From: an uncultured Pseudogracilibacillus sp.
GTDB taxonomy: Bacteria; Bacillota; Bacilli; Bacillales; Amphibacillaceae
Assembly: GCA_937960785.1 (NCBI GenBank)
Contig: CALGOZ010000115.1
Coordinates: 32,049-96,048, forward strand
Direction of reading: 5' to 3'
Length of the DNA: 64,000 nt
A program made the translations under genes and the position numbers. Below are positions 52,890 through 64,000 of this stretch, one piece after another; the stretch's first letter is position 1; each line of letters opens with the position of its first letter. The notes under the pieces were generated by a model. It did no database searches, had not been told where the DNA came from, and was given only the letters and a program-made list of their open reading frames with translations.

Positions 52890-53675
52890 ATGGATACGTT
52901 AGTTAAGTTTGAAAAAATTTCTAACGAACCGATTGCTTTAGTGAAATTAAATCGGCCAAGTGCAATGAATGCTTTAAATAAACCGTTATTAGAACAACTA
53001 CTTACAACTCTTGGGACCATTAATGAAAATGATGAGATTTATTGTACGATTATAACTGGATCTGGAGAGCGAGCTTTTTGTGCCGGAGCTGATTTGAAAG
53101 AAAGGCGGAAAATGTCGGAAAAGGAAGGGTTACAAGCAGTTCGTACGATCGGTCAAGTCGTTCGTCAAGTAGAACAAATGCGTTATCCGGTAATTGCAGC
53201 AATTAACGGTGTTGCCCTTGGGGGTGGTTTAGAATTAGCATTAGGTTGTGACCTTAGAGTTGCTAAAAAAGATGCCATCCTTGGCTTAACTGAAACCTCC
53301 CTAGCTATCATTCCAGGAGCCGGTGGTACACAACGTTTAAGCCGGCTTATCGGCATTGGAAGAGCAAAACAACTTATCTACACTGCTAGACAAATAACAG
53401 GGGAGGAAGCACAAGCTTATGGTATTGTCGAAAAGCTTGTATCTAAAAAATGTGTAATTGATGAAGCGATTAAGTTAGCAAAAGCAATTACAACCAACGG
53501 GCCAATCGCATTACAACAAGCTAAACGAGCAATCAATTACGGTAGCGAAGTAGACTTGGAAACTGGTCTTACAATTGAACAACTTTGTTATGAAAAAACC
53601 TTTTATACAAAAGATCGTCTAGAAGCTTTGCATGCCTTTCAAGAAAAACGTACACCAAAATTTACTGGACAATAA
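52890..53675 (+). CDS. yngF: Enoyl-CoA hydratase/isomerase, probable methylglutaconyl-CoA hydratase
   Basis: 261-residue crotonase. CoA-binding/oxyanion segments GAGDLKER-like FCAGADLKERRKM (about 65) and AINGVALGGGLELALGCDLRVA (in parts NGVALGGGLELAL, about 109), plus LTETSLAIIPGAGGTQRL (about 131) with a catalytic Glu. In a leucine pathway it would hydrate 3-methylglutaconyl-CoA to HMG-CoA. AGAGGGGGAG precedes the ATG. Confidence 0.88.
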   Translation: MDTLVKFEKISNEPIALVKLNRPSAMNALNKPLLEQLLTTLGTINENDEIYCTIITGSGERAFCAGADLKERRKMSEKEGLQAVRTIGQVVRQVEQMRYPVIAAINGVALGGGLELALGCDLRVAKKDAILGLTETSLAIIPGAGGTQRLSRLIGIGRAKQLIYTARQITGEEAQAYGIVEKLVSKKCVIDEAIKLAKAITTNGPIALQQAKRAINYGSEVDLETGLTIEQLCYEKTFYTKDRLEALHAFQEKRTPKFTGQ

Positions 53676-53694
53676 TAAAAAAGGAGGAAAATCT

Positions 53695-55227
53695 TTGGCT
53701 TATTTAAACCGACTTCGAGAAAAAATTGCAGATATTCAAAAAGGAGGCGATAAAAAATATCACAAGCGTAACGAAAAACAAGGAAAACTTTTCGTTCGGG
53801 AGCGCCTCAGACGCCTATTCGATCAAGGATTAGATGTAGAAGATGCATTTTTTGCAAATTGTGAAGCTAAAGAGCGTCTCCCTTCCGATGGGGTTGTAAC
53901 TGGAATTGGTGAAATTCATGGACAAAAAGTAGCCGTCATGGCAAACGATTCGACAGTTAAAGCTGGATCTTGGGGAAAGCGCACAGTAGAAAAAATAATC
54001 CGCATTCAAGAAACAGCAATGACATTAGAAATTCCGATGCTTTACTTAGTCGACTCTGCAGGAGCAAGGATTACCGATCAAATCGAAATGTTTCCGGGAA
54101 GACGGGGAGCCGGGAGAATCTTTCATAATCAAATTAAATTATCCGGTCGAGTCCCACAAATTACGTTACTTTTTGGACCGTCAGCTGCAGGAGGAGCCTA
54201 TATACCGGCATTCAGCGATATTGTTATTATGGTAGAAGGAAATGCTTCGATGTATTTAGGTTCGCCAAGGATGGCTGAGATGGTTATCGGCGAAAAGGTT
54301 ACCCTAGAAGAAATGGGTGGTGCTCGGATGCATTGTACGATCTCCGGCTGTGGAGATCTATTAGCTAAAACTGAAGAAGAAGCAATCCAATTAGCAAGAA
54401 AGTATTTAACTTATTTTCCATCAAACTTTCGTAACAAACCGAAGAAAAGTACAGCAAAAGCTCCTAAATTTTATGAGCAATCAATTCAAGAACTTATTCC
54501 TGAAAATCAGAATGCACCTTTCGATATGTATGAATTAATTAATCGCTTTATCGATGAAGATAGTTTTATGGAAATAAAGGAATTATTTGCCCCTGAAATC
54601 ATCACTGGTTTAGCTAGGTTGGATGGGAATGCTATTGGAATCATCGCCAATCAACCTCGTCAAAAAGGAGGCGTATTATTTCCCGACTCAGCGGATAAAG
54701 CGGCCAAGTTTATTCAAATTTGTGACGCTTTCAATATTCCGTTATTATTTTTAATGGATGTTCCAGGCTTTATGATCGGTACTCAAGTTGAACGGATGGG
54801 AATTATTCGTCACGGTGCGAAAATGCTCGCAATGATGAGTGAAGCAACCGTTCCTAAAATATCCGTCGTCGTAAGAAAGGCTTACGGTGCGGGTCTTTAC
54901 GCAATGGCAGGTCCAGCCTTTGAACCAGATGCAGTTCTTGCTTTTCCTACTGCACAAATTGCTGTTATGGGTCCTGAGGCAGCGGTAAATGCAGTGTATG
55001 CCAACAAAATTGCCGAACTAGACGGTGAGGACAGAAGAAGGTTTATCGAAGAAAAGCAAGCATCCTATAAAAAAGATATCGATATATATCGACTTGCTTC
55101 CGAAATGGTCGTCGATGCAATTATTGAACCAAATGAATTACGTGATGAATTAATAAAACGCTATGAAATCTATAGTTCTAAAAATATTGTATTTACAGAA
55201 AGAAAACATGGTATTTATCCGGTTTAA
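53695..55227 (+). CDS. yngE: Acyl-CoA carboxylase carboxyltransferase subunit (methylcrotonyl/propionyl type)
   Basis: 510 residues, both carboxyltransferase halves fused. Signatures: LVDSAGARITDQIEMFPGRRG (in parts LVDSAGARI), FGPSAAGGAYIPAFSD, and in the C half IIANQPRQKGGVLFPDSADKA and MDVPGFMIGTQVE with KAYGAGLYAMAGPAF. TTG 53695 after AAGGAGGAAA gives AYLNRLREKIADIQKGG, a family N-terminus; the longer frame enters yngF. It moves CO2 from biotin to an acyl-CoA, here probably 3-methylcrotonyl-CoA. Last gene of the operon; no HMG-CoA lyase follows. Confidence 0.9.
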   Translation: MAYLNRLREKIADIQKGGDKKYHKRNEKQGKLFVRERLRRLFDQGLDVEDAFFANCEAKERLPSDGVVTGIGEIHGQKVAVMANDSTVKAGSWGKRTVEKIIRIQETAMTLEIPMLYLVDSAGARITDQIEMFPGRRGAGRIFHNQIKLSGRVPQITLLFGPSAAGGAYIPAFSDIVIMVEGNASMYLGSPRMAEMVIGEKVTLEEMGGARMHCTISGCGDLLAKTEEEAIQLARKYLTYFPSNFRNKPKKSTAKAPKFYEQSIQELIPENQNAPFDMYELINRFIDEDSFMEIKELFAPEIITGLARLDGNAIGIIANQPRQKGGVLFPDSADKAAKFIQICDAFNIPLLFLMDVPGFMIGTQVERMGIIRHGAKMLAMMSEATVPKISVVVRKAYGAGLYAMAGPAFEPDAVLAFPTAQIAVMGPEAAVNAVYANKIAELDGEDRRRFIEEKQASYKKDIDIYRLASEMVVDAIIEPNELRDELIKRYEIYSSKNIVFTERKHGIYPV

Positions 55228-55240
55228 AATCTATTAATAT

Positions 55241-55284
55241 AAAAAACATGTTATGTACTTGCAAGGTATATAGCATGTTTTTTT
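55241..55284 (+). terminator. Terminator of the acyl-CoA operon
   Basis: AAACATG...TATGTAC pairs with GTATATA...CATGTTT, ending in a run of eight Ts. Confidence 0.82.
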
Positions 55285-55486
55285 TACTTTTATTAAGCTT
55301 TTCAACAAAAATGTATATTTTTCCATCTTTAATAGGAAAAATAAGCAATTAATAGTATAGTATAAGATAGGCCTATTTACTTTAGGTATTTAGTTAGTTA
55401 TGACAGGCTTTTTAATATGGGATAAATCTTAATACCTATTGCGGGCTACTAGTTTACAATGATGAATTCTTCGGTAGGTGATAATG

Positions 55487-55816
55487 ATGAATGCAACAGA
55501 AGCTTTAAAAGGAATTCAAGCAGCGGAACAAAAAGCCCATAAATTAGTTGAAGAAAGTAAACGAAAAGCAGAAGATTTATTACATTACACAAATTTAGAA
55601 ATAAAAGAACAGCACAATCAACTTATTTTAGAAGGTAAAGAACAGGCAGAAGGAATTAAGCAAGAGGCAACCCTCCAAGGGAAAAAACTTGTAGATGACA
55701 TAATGCTTAAAGGAAAAAAGGAAGCAAACTCGCTTCGTAATCTTGACCAGAAAAAAATAGATACTGTTGTGAAATCAATCGTTAAGGAGATTGTTAGTAA
55801 CTATGGCAATCGTTAA
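55487..55816 (+). CDS. ntpF: V-type ATPase subunit G/H (peripheral stalk)
   Basis: 109 residues, almost one continuous charged coiled coil (ALKGIQAAEQKAHKLVEESK onward), as in NtpF/AhaH stalk proteins that pair with subunit E. It is the first gene of the operon, matching E. hirae ntpFIKECGABD. ATG 55487 is 6 bases from TAGGTG; ATG 55484 and GTG 55478 are alternatives. Its 3' end overlaps the start of subunit I. Confidence 0.85.
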   Translation: MNATEALKGIQAAEQKAHKLVEESKRKAEDLLHYTNLEIKEQHNQLILEGKEQAEGIKQEATLQGKKLVDDIMLKGKKEANSLRNLDQKKIDTVVKSIVKEIVSNYGNR

Positions 55817-56526
55817 AATGAGTCGATTTAACTTAATCTTTTTCCACGAACGGCGGGGGTCGTTATTAAGAAAATTACAACATTTTAAATACGTCCACTT
55901 AGAACAATTGAAAGAAACGGACCTAAGTAAACAGTTTAACCTGCAAGAAGTTACCGTAGAGGAAAATATAAAGGCAGTAGACGAACAAATTCGTCAGACA
56001 ACTTTTATCATTGATCAACTACAACCTTTTGATTTTCGAGAAAAAGGTTTAATGCAAATAAAAGACGGAATGCCTTCCTTAGACTTAGAAACGTTAGAAT
56101 CTAAAGCCGAATCAATACAATTAGAGAAAATATACGAACAGGTTCGAGAAGTTATAGATGATAAAGAAAGAATTAATCGAGAAATTACATATATTAATGA
56201 ACAAATTGTAGAATTAGATAAATGGACTCAGCTAAATTTCCCTTTACGAGATCTGAATCAATTCCATAGATCTACTGTCCATTTAGGTGTTATTTCTAAA
56301 GCTCTATTTGAGCGTTTTAAAATTAAATTAGATGAACATGATCTAGTCTATTACGATATTATTAACGAAGAAAGCCAAGATTTATACGTCCTTCTTATCG
56401 CCCATAAGGAAAAGCAACAAACAATTAATGAATTAATGCTGAAATATGGTTTTAACGAAGTGTCATTAAGGTTTGAAAAGTCACCGAAAGAAGAAATAGA
56501 ATCACGAATTGATCAATTACATCAAT

Positions 56527-56543
<17 letters not shown>
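55803..56543 (+). CDS. ntpI: V-type ATPase subunit I, N-terminal (cytoplasmic) part
   Basis: 246 residues of the cytoplasmic arm of subunit I (a subunit), which links stalks to the membrane. It starts MAIVKMSRFNLIFF, like NtpI, and contains long coiled-coil helices. The frame stops at TGA 56541 just after an A8 tract (56530-56537); the C-terminal membrane part continues in another frame from 56527. With seven As the two would read ...HQYEKKLDRLDKK... as one 648-residue protein, the normal size. Either a sequence error, a mutation, or slippage joins them. Confidence 0.85.
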
Positions 56544-58259
<1,716 letters not shown>

Positions 58260-58280
58260 AGGACTTTAGGATGTGATTAG

Positions 58281-58838
58281 GTGACAAACTTAGAAAAAGT
58301 AATCGAAAAAATTATAAAAGACGCTAAAAAAGAAGCAAAGGCGATTGTGCAAGAAGCTGAAAAAGAGCGGGCCAAAATATTGGCCGAAGAAAGAAAAAAA
58401 GCTGAAAGAGAAGTTTCCTTAATGATTGAACGAGCCAAACGAGAGGCAAAGATTATAAAAGAACAAGCTGTCTCTTCGGCGAAAATTCATGCAAGGGATG
58501 AAGTATTACGAGCAAAAGGAGAAATAATTGATCGAGTTATACAAGAAGTTTTGAAACAATTACAATCCTTAGACGATGATACTTACATTCAATTTATCAA
58601 AGAACGACTAGAAGAAGAAAAATTCACAAAAGAAGCTAAATTAATTGTCCCAGAAAACAAACGTAAACTGGTTAGAACCTTACACTTACCTATTCAATTG
58701 GATGAGGATGAATCTGTACAATCAGGATTTATGATTAAAGAGGGACGTATTGTAAAAAATCAAACTTTTGAATCGCTGATTGCCCATTATAGGGACGAGT
58801 TACAAATAAAAATTGCCCAGCAACTGTTTGATGAATAG
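58281..58838 (+). CDS. ntpE: V-type ATPase subunit E
   Basis: 185 residues: a long N-terminal charged helix (residues 1-95, repeating Lys/Glu/Ala) that pairs with subunit G/H in the peripheral stalk, and a C-terminal globular head contacting subunit B (IQSGFMIKEGRI-like segment SGFMIKEGRIVKNQTFESL). GTG start after AGGATG and GATTAG. Family membership is clear from shape and position. Confidence 0.9.
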   Translation: MTNLEKVIEKIIKDAKKEAKAIVQEAEKERAKILAEERKKAEREVSLMIERAKREAKIIKEQAVSSAKIHARDEVLRAKGEIIDRVIQEVLKQLQSLDDDTYIQFIKERLEEEKFTKEAKLIVPENKRKLVRTLHLPIQLDEDESVQSGFMIKEGRIVKNQTFESLIAHYRDELQIKIAQQLFDE

Positions 58839-58852
58839 GGGTGTTTTATCAT

Positions 58853-59854
58853 ATGTATCGCACCGAATATGTTCAAAGTGTTGTACGTACGCGACTGTTA
58901 GAAAAAGAACTACTTTCTCACGTAAAATTCGAGCAAATGGTAGAAGCTAGCGATGTTGATGAAATATGGCGTATATTACATACAACATCTTATGCAAATC
59001 TGTTGCAAGATAAGTATTACGCAAATGAGGAGTTTGAGTACTTTTTAATAGATGTCCTTCAGCGAGAATACAAGCATGTATATGATTTAGTACATGAGGC
59101 TGAATATATTCAAGTTTTACAACTTAAATATGATTATTATAATGCCAAAGTTTTAATAAAGGAAAATCTCTTAGGGGATGATTTAACTAATTTATATCTG
59201 CCCCTTGGCACTATTTCGATAGAGCAATTAAAATCGGGCTTTGAACAGGAAATTTCCGATATAACAAACCGACTTGCCGAAGCAATTGAGGAAACTTTAT
59301 TCGATTATGAAAATTATAAAGATCCTCAACGAATAGAAATATTGCTAGATCGAAGATATCTCGAACATCTTTATGATAAAATTAACTTACTAAATATCCC
59401 ATTGTTTGAAAATTATTTCCAAGCAAAAGTCGATTTTCTAAATTTGCTAACACTTTTACGGGTTCGTAAGCAGCATCGTAATCTAGATTTTCTAGAGGAA
59501 GTATTATTACCTTATGGTAGTATAGAGCGGGAAAAGTTAATGTATTCTTTGAATGATTCGACAAGGCAATTAATTCGTAACTATGAACATGAAACGATTG
59601 GAACCTTTTTAAAGCGAGCTTTAGAAGATTATGAACAGACAGGTAGTATCCATTCATTAGAGAAAGAAATGGACCATTATTTACTACAAATTATAGATGA
59701 TGCAAAGTATATACACTTTGGACCCGAACCTCTGATGGCTTACATACTTAAAAAAGAAGCAGAAATTAAAAATTTACGAATCGTTTTTATGTCCAAGTTA
59801 AACAAAATTTCTGTTGAAAATATAAACCAAAGGATGCGTGATGTTTATGTCTAA
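58853..59854 (+). CDS. ntpC: V-type ATPase subunit C (d subunit)
   Basis: 333 residues, soluble, all-helical. It couples the central stalk to the c ring. The N-terminus YRTEYVQSVVRTRLLEKELL and repeated funnel-like helical blocks (RIEILLDRRYLEHLYD; EKEMDHYLL; LMAYILKKEAEIKNLRIVF) are typical of vATP-synt_AC39. ATG 58853 follows AGGGGTG; the GTG at 58841 is too close. Overlaps subunit F by 8 bases. Confidence 0.93.
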   Translation: MYRTEYVQSVVRTRLLEKELLSHVKFEQMVEASDVDEIWRILHTTSYANLLQDKYYANEEFEYFLIDVLQREYKHVYDLVHEAEYIQVLQLKYDYYNAKVLIKENLLGDDLTNLYLPLGTISIEQLKSGFEQEISDITNRLAEAIEETLFDYENYKDPQRIEILLDRRYLEHLYDKINLLNIPLFENYFQAKVDFLNLLTLLRVRKQHRNLDFLEEVLLPYGSIEREKLMYSLNDSTRQLIRNYEHETIGTFLKRALEDYEQTGSIHSLEKEMDHYLLQIIDDAKYIHFGPEPLMAYILKKEAEIKNLRIVFMSKLNKISVENINQRMRDVYV

Positions 59855-60161
59855 ACGAAACATTGCGGTAATTGGTGATCAAAGTTCTATACTAGGATTT
59901 AAAGCGTTAGGTGTTGAAGTGTTTACACCTAGCGATTCGTTAGAAGTAAGAAAAACAATCGAACGCTTAGCACGTAAGGAGTACGGTGTTATTTTTATAA
60001 CAGAACAATTGGCCGTCGATGTCCAAGATACGATTGCTCAATACGATGACCAATACATTCCGGCGATTATTCCGATACCGAGTAATCAAGGGTCTTTACG
60101 AATCGGTATGAACCGGATCGATGAGAATATGGAGAAAGCAGTCGGAATTAACTTATTATAA
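59847..60161 (+). CDS. ntpG: V-type ATPase subunit F
   Basis: 104 residues. Rossmann-like central-stalk subunit: [22 protein letters not shown] at the start (split: [16 protein letters not shown]), [12 protein letters not shown], and [11 protein letters not shown]. Starts inside the end of subunit C (8-base overlap), giving translational coupling. ATG 59847 is best spaced from AAGGATG; two upstream starts exist. Confidence 0.93.
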   Translation: MSKRNIAVIGDQSSILGFKALGVEVFTPSDSLEVRKTIERLARKEYGVIFITEQLAVDVQDTIAQYDDQYIPAIIPIPSNQGSLRIGMNRIDENMEKAVGINLL

Positions 60162-60177
60162 GAAAGGGAGACTAAAC

Positions 60178-61932
60178 TTGAAAGTAGGTACTGTAATTAA
60201 AGTTTCAGGTCCCTTAGTTGAAGCGGAAGGGATGGAAGAAGCAAATATTTTTGACGTTGTTTATGTGTCGAAAAATAAATTAATCGGGGAAATAATCGAA
60301 ATGCGAGGCGATATCGCATCCATTCAAGTTTATGAAGAAACGACAGGTATCGGTCCTGGTGAACCAGTTTATACATCTGGAGAACCACTTTCAGTAGAGT
60401 TAGGTCCTGGAATATTAGAAAAAATGTTCGATGGTATTCAAAGACCGCTCGAATCCGTTCAACAACTAGTCGGTAGTTATTTACCAAAGGGAATTGAAGT
60501 CCATAATTTAGATCGCGAGAAAAAATGGTACTTCACACCGACTGTTTCGGTCGGTGAATTCATTTCTCACGGTGATATTATTGGTACAGTACAAGAAACT
60601 TCTGCCATAGAACACCGTATATTAGTTCCTAAGGGTGTATCAGGAACGGTAAAAGAGATTTTAGAAGGAGAGTTTACGATCGTTGATGATATTTGTTTTT
60701 TAGAAGACGGGACTTCTCTTCAAATGATGCAAAAATGGCCTGTTCGTCAAAGTAGGCCAACGAAGAAAAAGTTCAACCCGACAGAACCCTTGTTAACTGG
60801 TCAGCGAGTAATCGACACTTTTTTTCCTGTGACAAAAGGTGGTACTGCTGCAATACCTGGACCGTTCGGATCTGGAAAAACAGTCGTTCAACACCAACTT
60901 GCTAAATGGGCTGATGCAGAAGTTGTCGTCTACATCGGTTGTGGCGAACGAGGCAATGAAATGGCTGATGTTTTAATGGAATTCCCTGAAATTGAAGATC
61001 CACACACTGGGGAATCTTTAATGAAAAAAATCGTTCTCATCGCTAATACATCGAATATGCCAGTTGCAGCGCGTGAAGCTTCTATTTATACCGGAATTAC
61101 GATTGCAGAATATTATCGCGATATGGGTTACTCAGTTGCATTAATGGCTGATTCAACATCGCGTTGGGCAGAAGCCCTTCGTGAGATGTCTGGACGATTG
61201 GAGGAAATGCCGGGTGACGAAGGATTCCCAGCTTATTTATCTTCACGAATTGCCCAATTTTACGAACGTGCGGGAAGAGTCGTATGTTATGGTAAAGATA
61301 ATCGAGAAGGAGCGCTGACGATTATCGGAGCAGTGTCACCGCCGGGAGGGGATATATCTGAACCGGTTACTCAATCGACATTACGAATTGCGAAAGTTTT
61401 CTGGGGCCTAGATTATGCCTTATCCCATGCTCGTCATTTCCCTGCTATTAATTGGTTGAATTCATATTCATTATACCAAGGAAAAGTAGATGAATGGATG
61501 GATGATAATATTAATGAAACTTTTTCAACTTATAGGAAGCAGGCGATAGATTTACTACAGGAAGAGGCAGAATTACAAGAAATTGCTCGCCTTGTAGGTC
61601 GCGATACCTTATCAGAAGAAAATCAATTTAAATTAGAAGCTGCCCGTTCAATTAGGGAAGACTTTTTACAACAAAATGCTTTTCATGACGTCGATACATT
61701 CTGTTCTTTAAATAAACAATATAAATTATTGAAGCTTATTATGGAATTTTATATAGAAGGTTTGTTAGTCCTTAAGAAAGGTGTTTATTTAGAGGAGATT
61801 ATCAAATTACCAATTCGTGAGAAAATTGCACGTGCAAAAGATATACCCGAAGATGAAATTTATAAAATCACTGCAATCAATGAAGAATTAAAGGATACTT
61901 TTGAACAACTCGTTGCGAAAGTAGGTGTATAG
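60178..61932 (+). CDS. ntpA: V-type ATPase catalytic subunit A
   Basis: 584 residues. Catalytic subunit with the Walker A loop [12 protein letters not shown] near residue 226, the A-subunit-specific non-homologous region before it, [21 protein letters not shown] (in parts [14 protein letters not shown]), and [13 protein letters not shown]. Together with B it hydrolyses ATP to drive ion export. TTG start after GAAAGGGAG; the longer frame overlaps subunit F and is not preferred. Confidence 0.97.
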   Translation: MKVGTVIKVSGPLVEAEGMEEANIFDVVYVSKNKLIGEIIEMRGDIASIQVYEETTGIGPGEPVYTSGEPLSVELGPGILEKMFDGIQRPLESVQQLVGSYLPKGIEVHNLDREKKWYFTPTVSVGEFISHGDIIGTVQETSAIEHRILVPKGVSGTVKEILEGEFTIVDDICFLEDGTSLQMMQKWPVRQSRPTKKKFNPTEPLLTGQRVIDTFFPVTKGGTAAIPGPFGSGKTVVQHQLAKWADAEVVVYIGCGERGNEMADVLMEFPEIEDPHTGESLMKKIVLIANTSNMPVAAREASIYTGITIAEYYRDMGYSVALMADSTSRWAEALREMSGRLEEMPGDEGFPAYLSSRIAQFYERAGRVVCYGKDNREGALTIIGAVSPPGGDISEPVTQSTLRIAKVFWGLDYALSHARHFPAINWLNSYSLYQGKVDEWMDDNINETFSTYRKQAIDLLQEEAELQEIARLVGRDTLSEENQFKLEAARSIREDFLQQNAFHDVDTFCSLNKQYKLLKLIMEFYIEGLLVLKKGVYLEEIIKLPIREKIARAKDIPEDEIYKITAINEELKDTFEQLVAKVGV

Positions 61933-61934
61933 TA

Positions 61935-63329
61935 TTGCTGAAAGAATATCAAACAGTAACCGAGGCCGTTGGTCCTTTACTCGTAGTAGAAGGTGTCGAA
62001 GGTGTAAAATTTGAAGAATTAGTCGAAATCGAATTACAAAATGGTGAAACGAGAAGAGGCCGTGTATTAGAGGTTGACCGAGATATTGCAATGATTCAGT
62101 TATTTGAAGGTTCAAGTGGGATTAATTTAAAGGATACGAAAGTACGTTTTCTTGGTCGACCTCTTGAATTAGGAGTATCACTAGATATGATCGGTCGAAT
62201 GTTTAATGGTTTAGGTGAAGCAATTGATGATGGACCTAATATTATACCGGAACAAAAATTAGATATTAACAGTGTTCCTTTAAATCCAGTTGCTCGGGAT
62301 TATCCGAATGAATTTATTCAAACTGGGGTTTCCTGTATAGATGGATTGAATACGTTAGTAAGAGGGCAAAAATTACCAATATTTTCAGCGTCTGGATTGT
62401 CTCATAATGAGCTGGCAGCTCAAATTGCCCGGCAGGCGACAGTACCCGGTTCAGATGAACAGTTTGCGGTAGTCTTTGCAGCAATGGGGATTACGTTTGA
62501 AGAGGCGCAGTTTTTTATAGATGATTTTAAGCGAACAGGTGCGATTGACAGAGCCGTTATTTTTATGAATTTAGCGAACGAACCAGCAATTGAACGAATT
62601 GCAACACCTCGAATGGCATTAACAGCCGCTGAATATTTAGCCTTTGAACAAGATATGCACGTATTAGTTATATTAACAGATATGACAAATTATGCTGAAG
62701 CCTTACGGGAAACTTCTGCAGCCCGAAGAGAAATCCCCGGACGTCGTGGCTATCCTGGATATATGTATACAGACTTATCGACGATTTATGAGCGGGCCGG
62801 CAGGTTAAAAGGGAAGAAAGGTTCTATTACGCAAATCCCTATTTTAACGATGCCTGAAGACGATATAACTCATCCAATCCCTGATTTAACTGGATACATT
62901 ACAGAAGGACAAATAATTTTGTCTAGGGATTTATATAAACGAGGTATTTCACCACCGATTAATATCGTACCGTCCTTGTCCCGTTTGAAGGATAAAGGAA
63001 TAGGTAAAGGGAAGACGCGGGAAGATCATGCTGATACAATGAACCAAATATATGCTTCCTATACAGCAGGAATTCAAGCCCGTGAATTAGCAACAATTTT
63101 AGGCGAAAGTGCCTTGTCTGAAGCTGATAAAGCCTTTAGTGAATTTGCTGCAGCCTTTGATGACCGATATATTAATCAAGGATTTACCACAAATCGAACG
63201 ATTGAAGAAACGTTAGATTTAGGCTGGGATTTGCTAAGGATGATACCACGTCAAGAATTAAAAAGAATTCGATTTGAATTTTTAGAAAAATATTTAGCAC
63301 GCGATAAAAAAGATAAGAGAAAGGATTAA
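61935..63329 (+). CDS. ntpB: V-type ATPase subunit B
   Basis: 464 residues. Non-catalytic partner of A: the P-loop position reads [20 protein letters not shown] rather than a Walker A, and SMLYTDL-like [18 protein letters not shown] follows (about 273). Ends in a Lys/Asp-rich tail. TTG start three bases after the A stop, with GTAGGTG inside the end of A, so A and B are coupled for 1:1 output. Confidence 0.96.
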   Translation: MLKEYQTVTEAVGPLLVVEGVEGVKFEELVEIELQNGETRRGRVLEVDRDIAMIQLFEGSSGINLKDTKVRFLGRPLELGVSLDMIGRMFNGLGEAIDDGPNIIPEQKLDINSVPLNPVARDYPNEFIQTGVSCIDGLNTLVRGQKLPIFSASGLSHNELAAQIARQATVPGSDEQFAVVFAAMGITFEEAQFFIDDFKRTGAIDRAVIFMNLANEPAIERIATPRMALTAAEYLAFEQDMHVLVILTDMTNYAEALRETSAARREIPGRRGYPGYMYTDLSTIYERAGRLKGKKGSITQIPILTMPEDDITHPIPDLTGYITEGQIILSRDLYKRGISPPINIVPSLSRLKDKGIGKGKTREDHADTMNQIYASYTAGIQARELATILGESALSEADKAFSEFAAAFDDRYINQGFTTNRTIEETLDLGWDLLRMIPRQELKRIRFEFLEKYLARDKKDKRKD

Positions 63330-63336
63330 ATATTAA

Positions 63337-63969
63337 ATGGCACGTTTAAATGTCACGCCAACACGAATGGAACTCTCCAACTTAAAAAAGCGTCTCGAAA
63401 TTGCCGAGCGTGGGTATAAATTATTAAAAGATAAACAAGATGAACTAATGAGGCAGTTCATTGTGTTAATTAAGGAAAACAAAAAACTACGAAAAGAGGT
63501 TGAAATGCAGTTAGAACAATCTTTTCGTAATTTTGCTTTAGCAAGTAGTCTTATGTCAACGAATATGTTAGAGGCTGCTGTTAGCTTTCCGAAAGAGCGT
63601 ATTTCATTAAAAGTAGAGAAAATGAATATAATGAGCGTTCACGTTCCTGCAATCGACTTTGAAAGAAAACGAACTGATGAAGAAGGCTCTATTTTCCCAT
63701 ATGGTTTTTTACAGTCAAGCTCAGAACTAGATGATGCAATTGAAAAACTATACGAAATAATGCCAAAATTATTAAAACTAGCAGAAGTCGAAAAAACATG
63801 CCAGCTTATGGCTGATGAAATCGAAAAAACAAGACGTCGGGTAAATGCTTTAGAACATCGTACCATACCAGATCTACAAGATACCATTTACTATATCGAA
63901 ATGAAATTAGACGAACACGAAAGAAGCACGATTACCCGATTAATAAAAGTAAAGGATCTGTTAGAATAA
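63337..63969 (+). CDS. ntpD: V-type ATPase subunit D (central shaft)
   Basis: 210 residues, mostly two long antiparallel coiled-coil helices with a short middle: [30 protein letters not shown] (start [20 protein letters not shown]), and [19 protein letters not shown] near the C-terminus, the V-ATPase D signature. It is the rotating shaft inside A3B3. Last gene of the visible operon; a hairpin follows. Confidence 0.95.
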   Translation: MARLNVTPTRMELSNLKKRLEIAERGYKLLKDKQDELMRQFIVLIKENKKLRKEVEMQLEQSFRNFALASSLMSTNMLEAAVSFPKERISLKVEKMNIMSVHVPAIDFERKRTDEEGSIFPYGFLQSSSELDDAIEKLYEIMPKLLKLAEVEKTCQLMADEIEKTRRRVNALEHRTIPDLQDTIYYIEMKLDEHERSTITRLIKVKDLLE

Positions 63970-63974
63970 AAAAC

Positions 63975-64000
63975 TAGCACAGACATAATCGTTTGTGCTA
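63975..64000 (+). terminator. Hairpin at the end of the V-ATPase operon (cut by window end)
   Basis: TAGCACA...TTGTGCTA pair; the expected T run would lie just outside the window. Confidence 0.65.

Noticed and set aside
55288..55480. Promoter for the V-ATPase operon
   Set aside because: Several AT-rich -10-like hexamers exist but none has a convincing -35 at proper spacing, so no site is called.

Overview
The window is chromosomal DNA from a low-GC, spore-forming, respiring member of the Bacillaceae. Support comes from gene order colinear with the Bacillus subtilis core chromosome (qcrBC-ypjA...cca-birA-panBCD-aspB-dnaD-nth-ponA-recU; gpsB-rnpB-ypsC; ccdA...acnA-tlp-yneP...parEC), a bacillithiol gene (bshA), a Bacillus-type RNase P RNA, and a small acid-soluble spore protein gene (tlp) behind a sigma-G-like promoter. 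A complete V/A-type ATPase operon, with a c subunit carrying the Na+-binding residues known from Enterococcus hirae, hints at a salty or alkaline habitat. I see no prophage, insertion sequence, CRISPR array, tRNA or defence island; this is mostly vertically inherited sequence with local gene loss.

Layout. 1-3.2 kb: end of qcrB, qcrC, ypjA, a shrunken ypjB, a membrane zinc peptidase. 3.2-14.3 kb: YitT protein (minus), then a long forward run: MazG, dapB, bshA, cca, birA, panBCD, ypmB, aspB, dnaD, nth. 14.25-14.65 kb: a gap that looks like a decayed ypoC. 14.7-18 kb: ponA-recU (minus). 18.2-21.8 kb: yppE, cdd, class D sortase (minus), gpsB, rnpB, rlmL-like methyltransferase. 21.9-24.9 kb (minus): Sco and a ba3-type oxidase operon including a 48-residue subunit IIa. 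25.1-26.1 kb: a wrecked type III polyketide synthase (bpsA/bcsA) next to its intact methyltransferase partner. 26.8-34.4 kb: cold-shock gene with a terminator-like leader, NlpC/P60 hydrolase, thyA-dfrA, tatA-tatC, ccdA, an orphan mrpB, yneK, a soluble PAS histidine kinase. 34.6-45 kb: acnA, tlp, yneP, yneQ, yneR, yidD, plsY, yneT, parE-parC. 45.1-55.2 kb: flavin reductase, dynamin DynA, and a TetR-controlled operon for branched-chain acyl-CoA (leucine) breakdown. 55.5-64 kb: V-ATPase operon H-I-K-E-C-F-A-B-D.

How it fits together. The bc complex (qcr), ba3 oxidase, Sco, CcdA (cytochrome c maturation) and aconitase form the respiratory side. Biotin ligase (birA) would serve the biotin carboxylase/BCCP pair of the leucine operon. 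thyA/dfrA, cdd, parEC, recU, nth, dnaD and cca are nucleotide, DNA and RNA housekeeping. PonA, GpsB, sortase and NlpC/P60 act at the wall.

Most interesting observations: (1) V-ATPase subunit I is split in two frames exactly at an A8 tract, where a 7-A tract would give one 648-residue protein; (2) the c ring has a full Na+ ligand set; (3) the cold-shock gene has a promoter followed by a terminator-like hairpin inside its 5' leader; (4) BirA carries Ser instead of the first Gly of the GRGR biotin loop; (5) a stand-alone mrpB; (6) degenerate or lost genes (ypjB, ypoC, bpsA and locus-level absence of mgsA, bshB1, dinG, asnS); (7) direct-repeat arrays upstream of the oxidase operon. No wholly new multi-gene system was evident. 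All function calls come from reading sequence and remembered families; no search was run.
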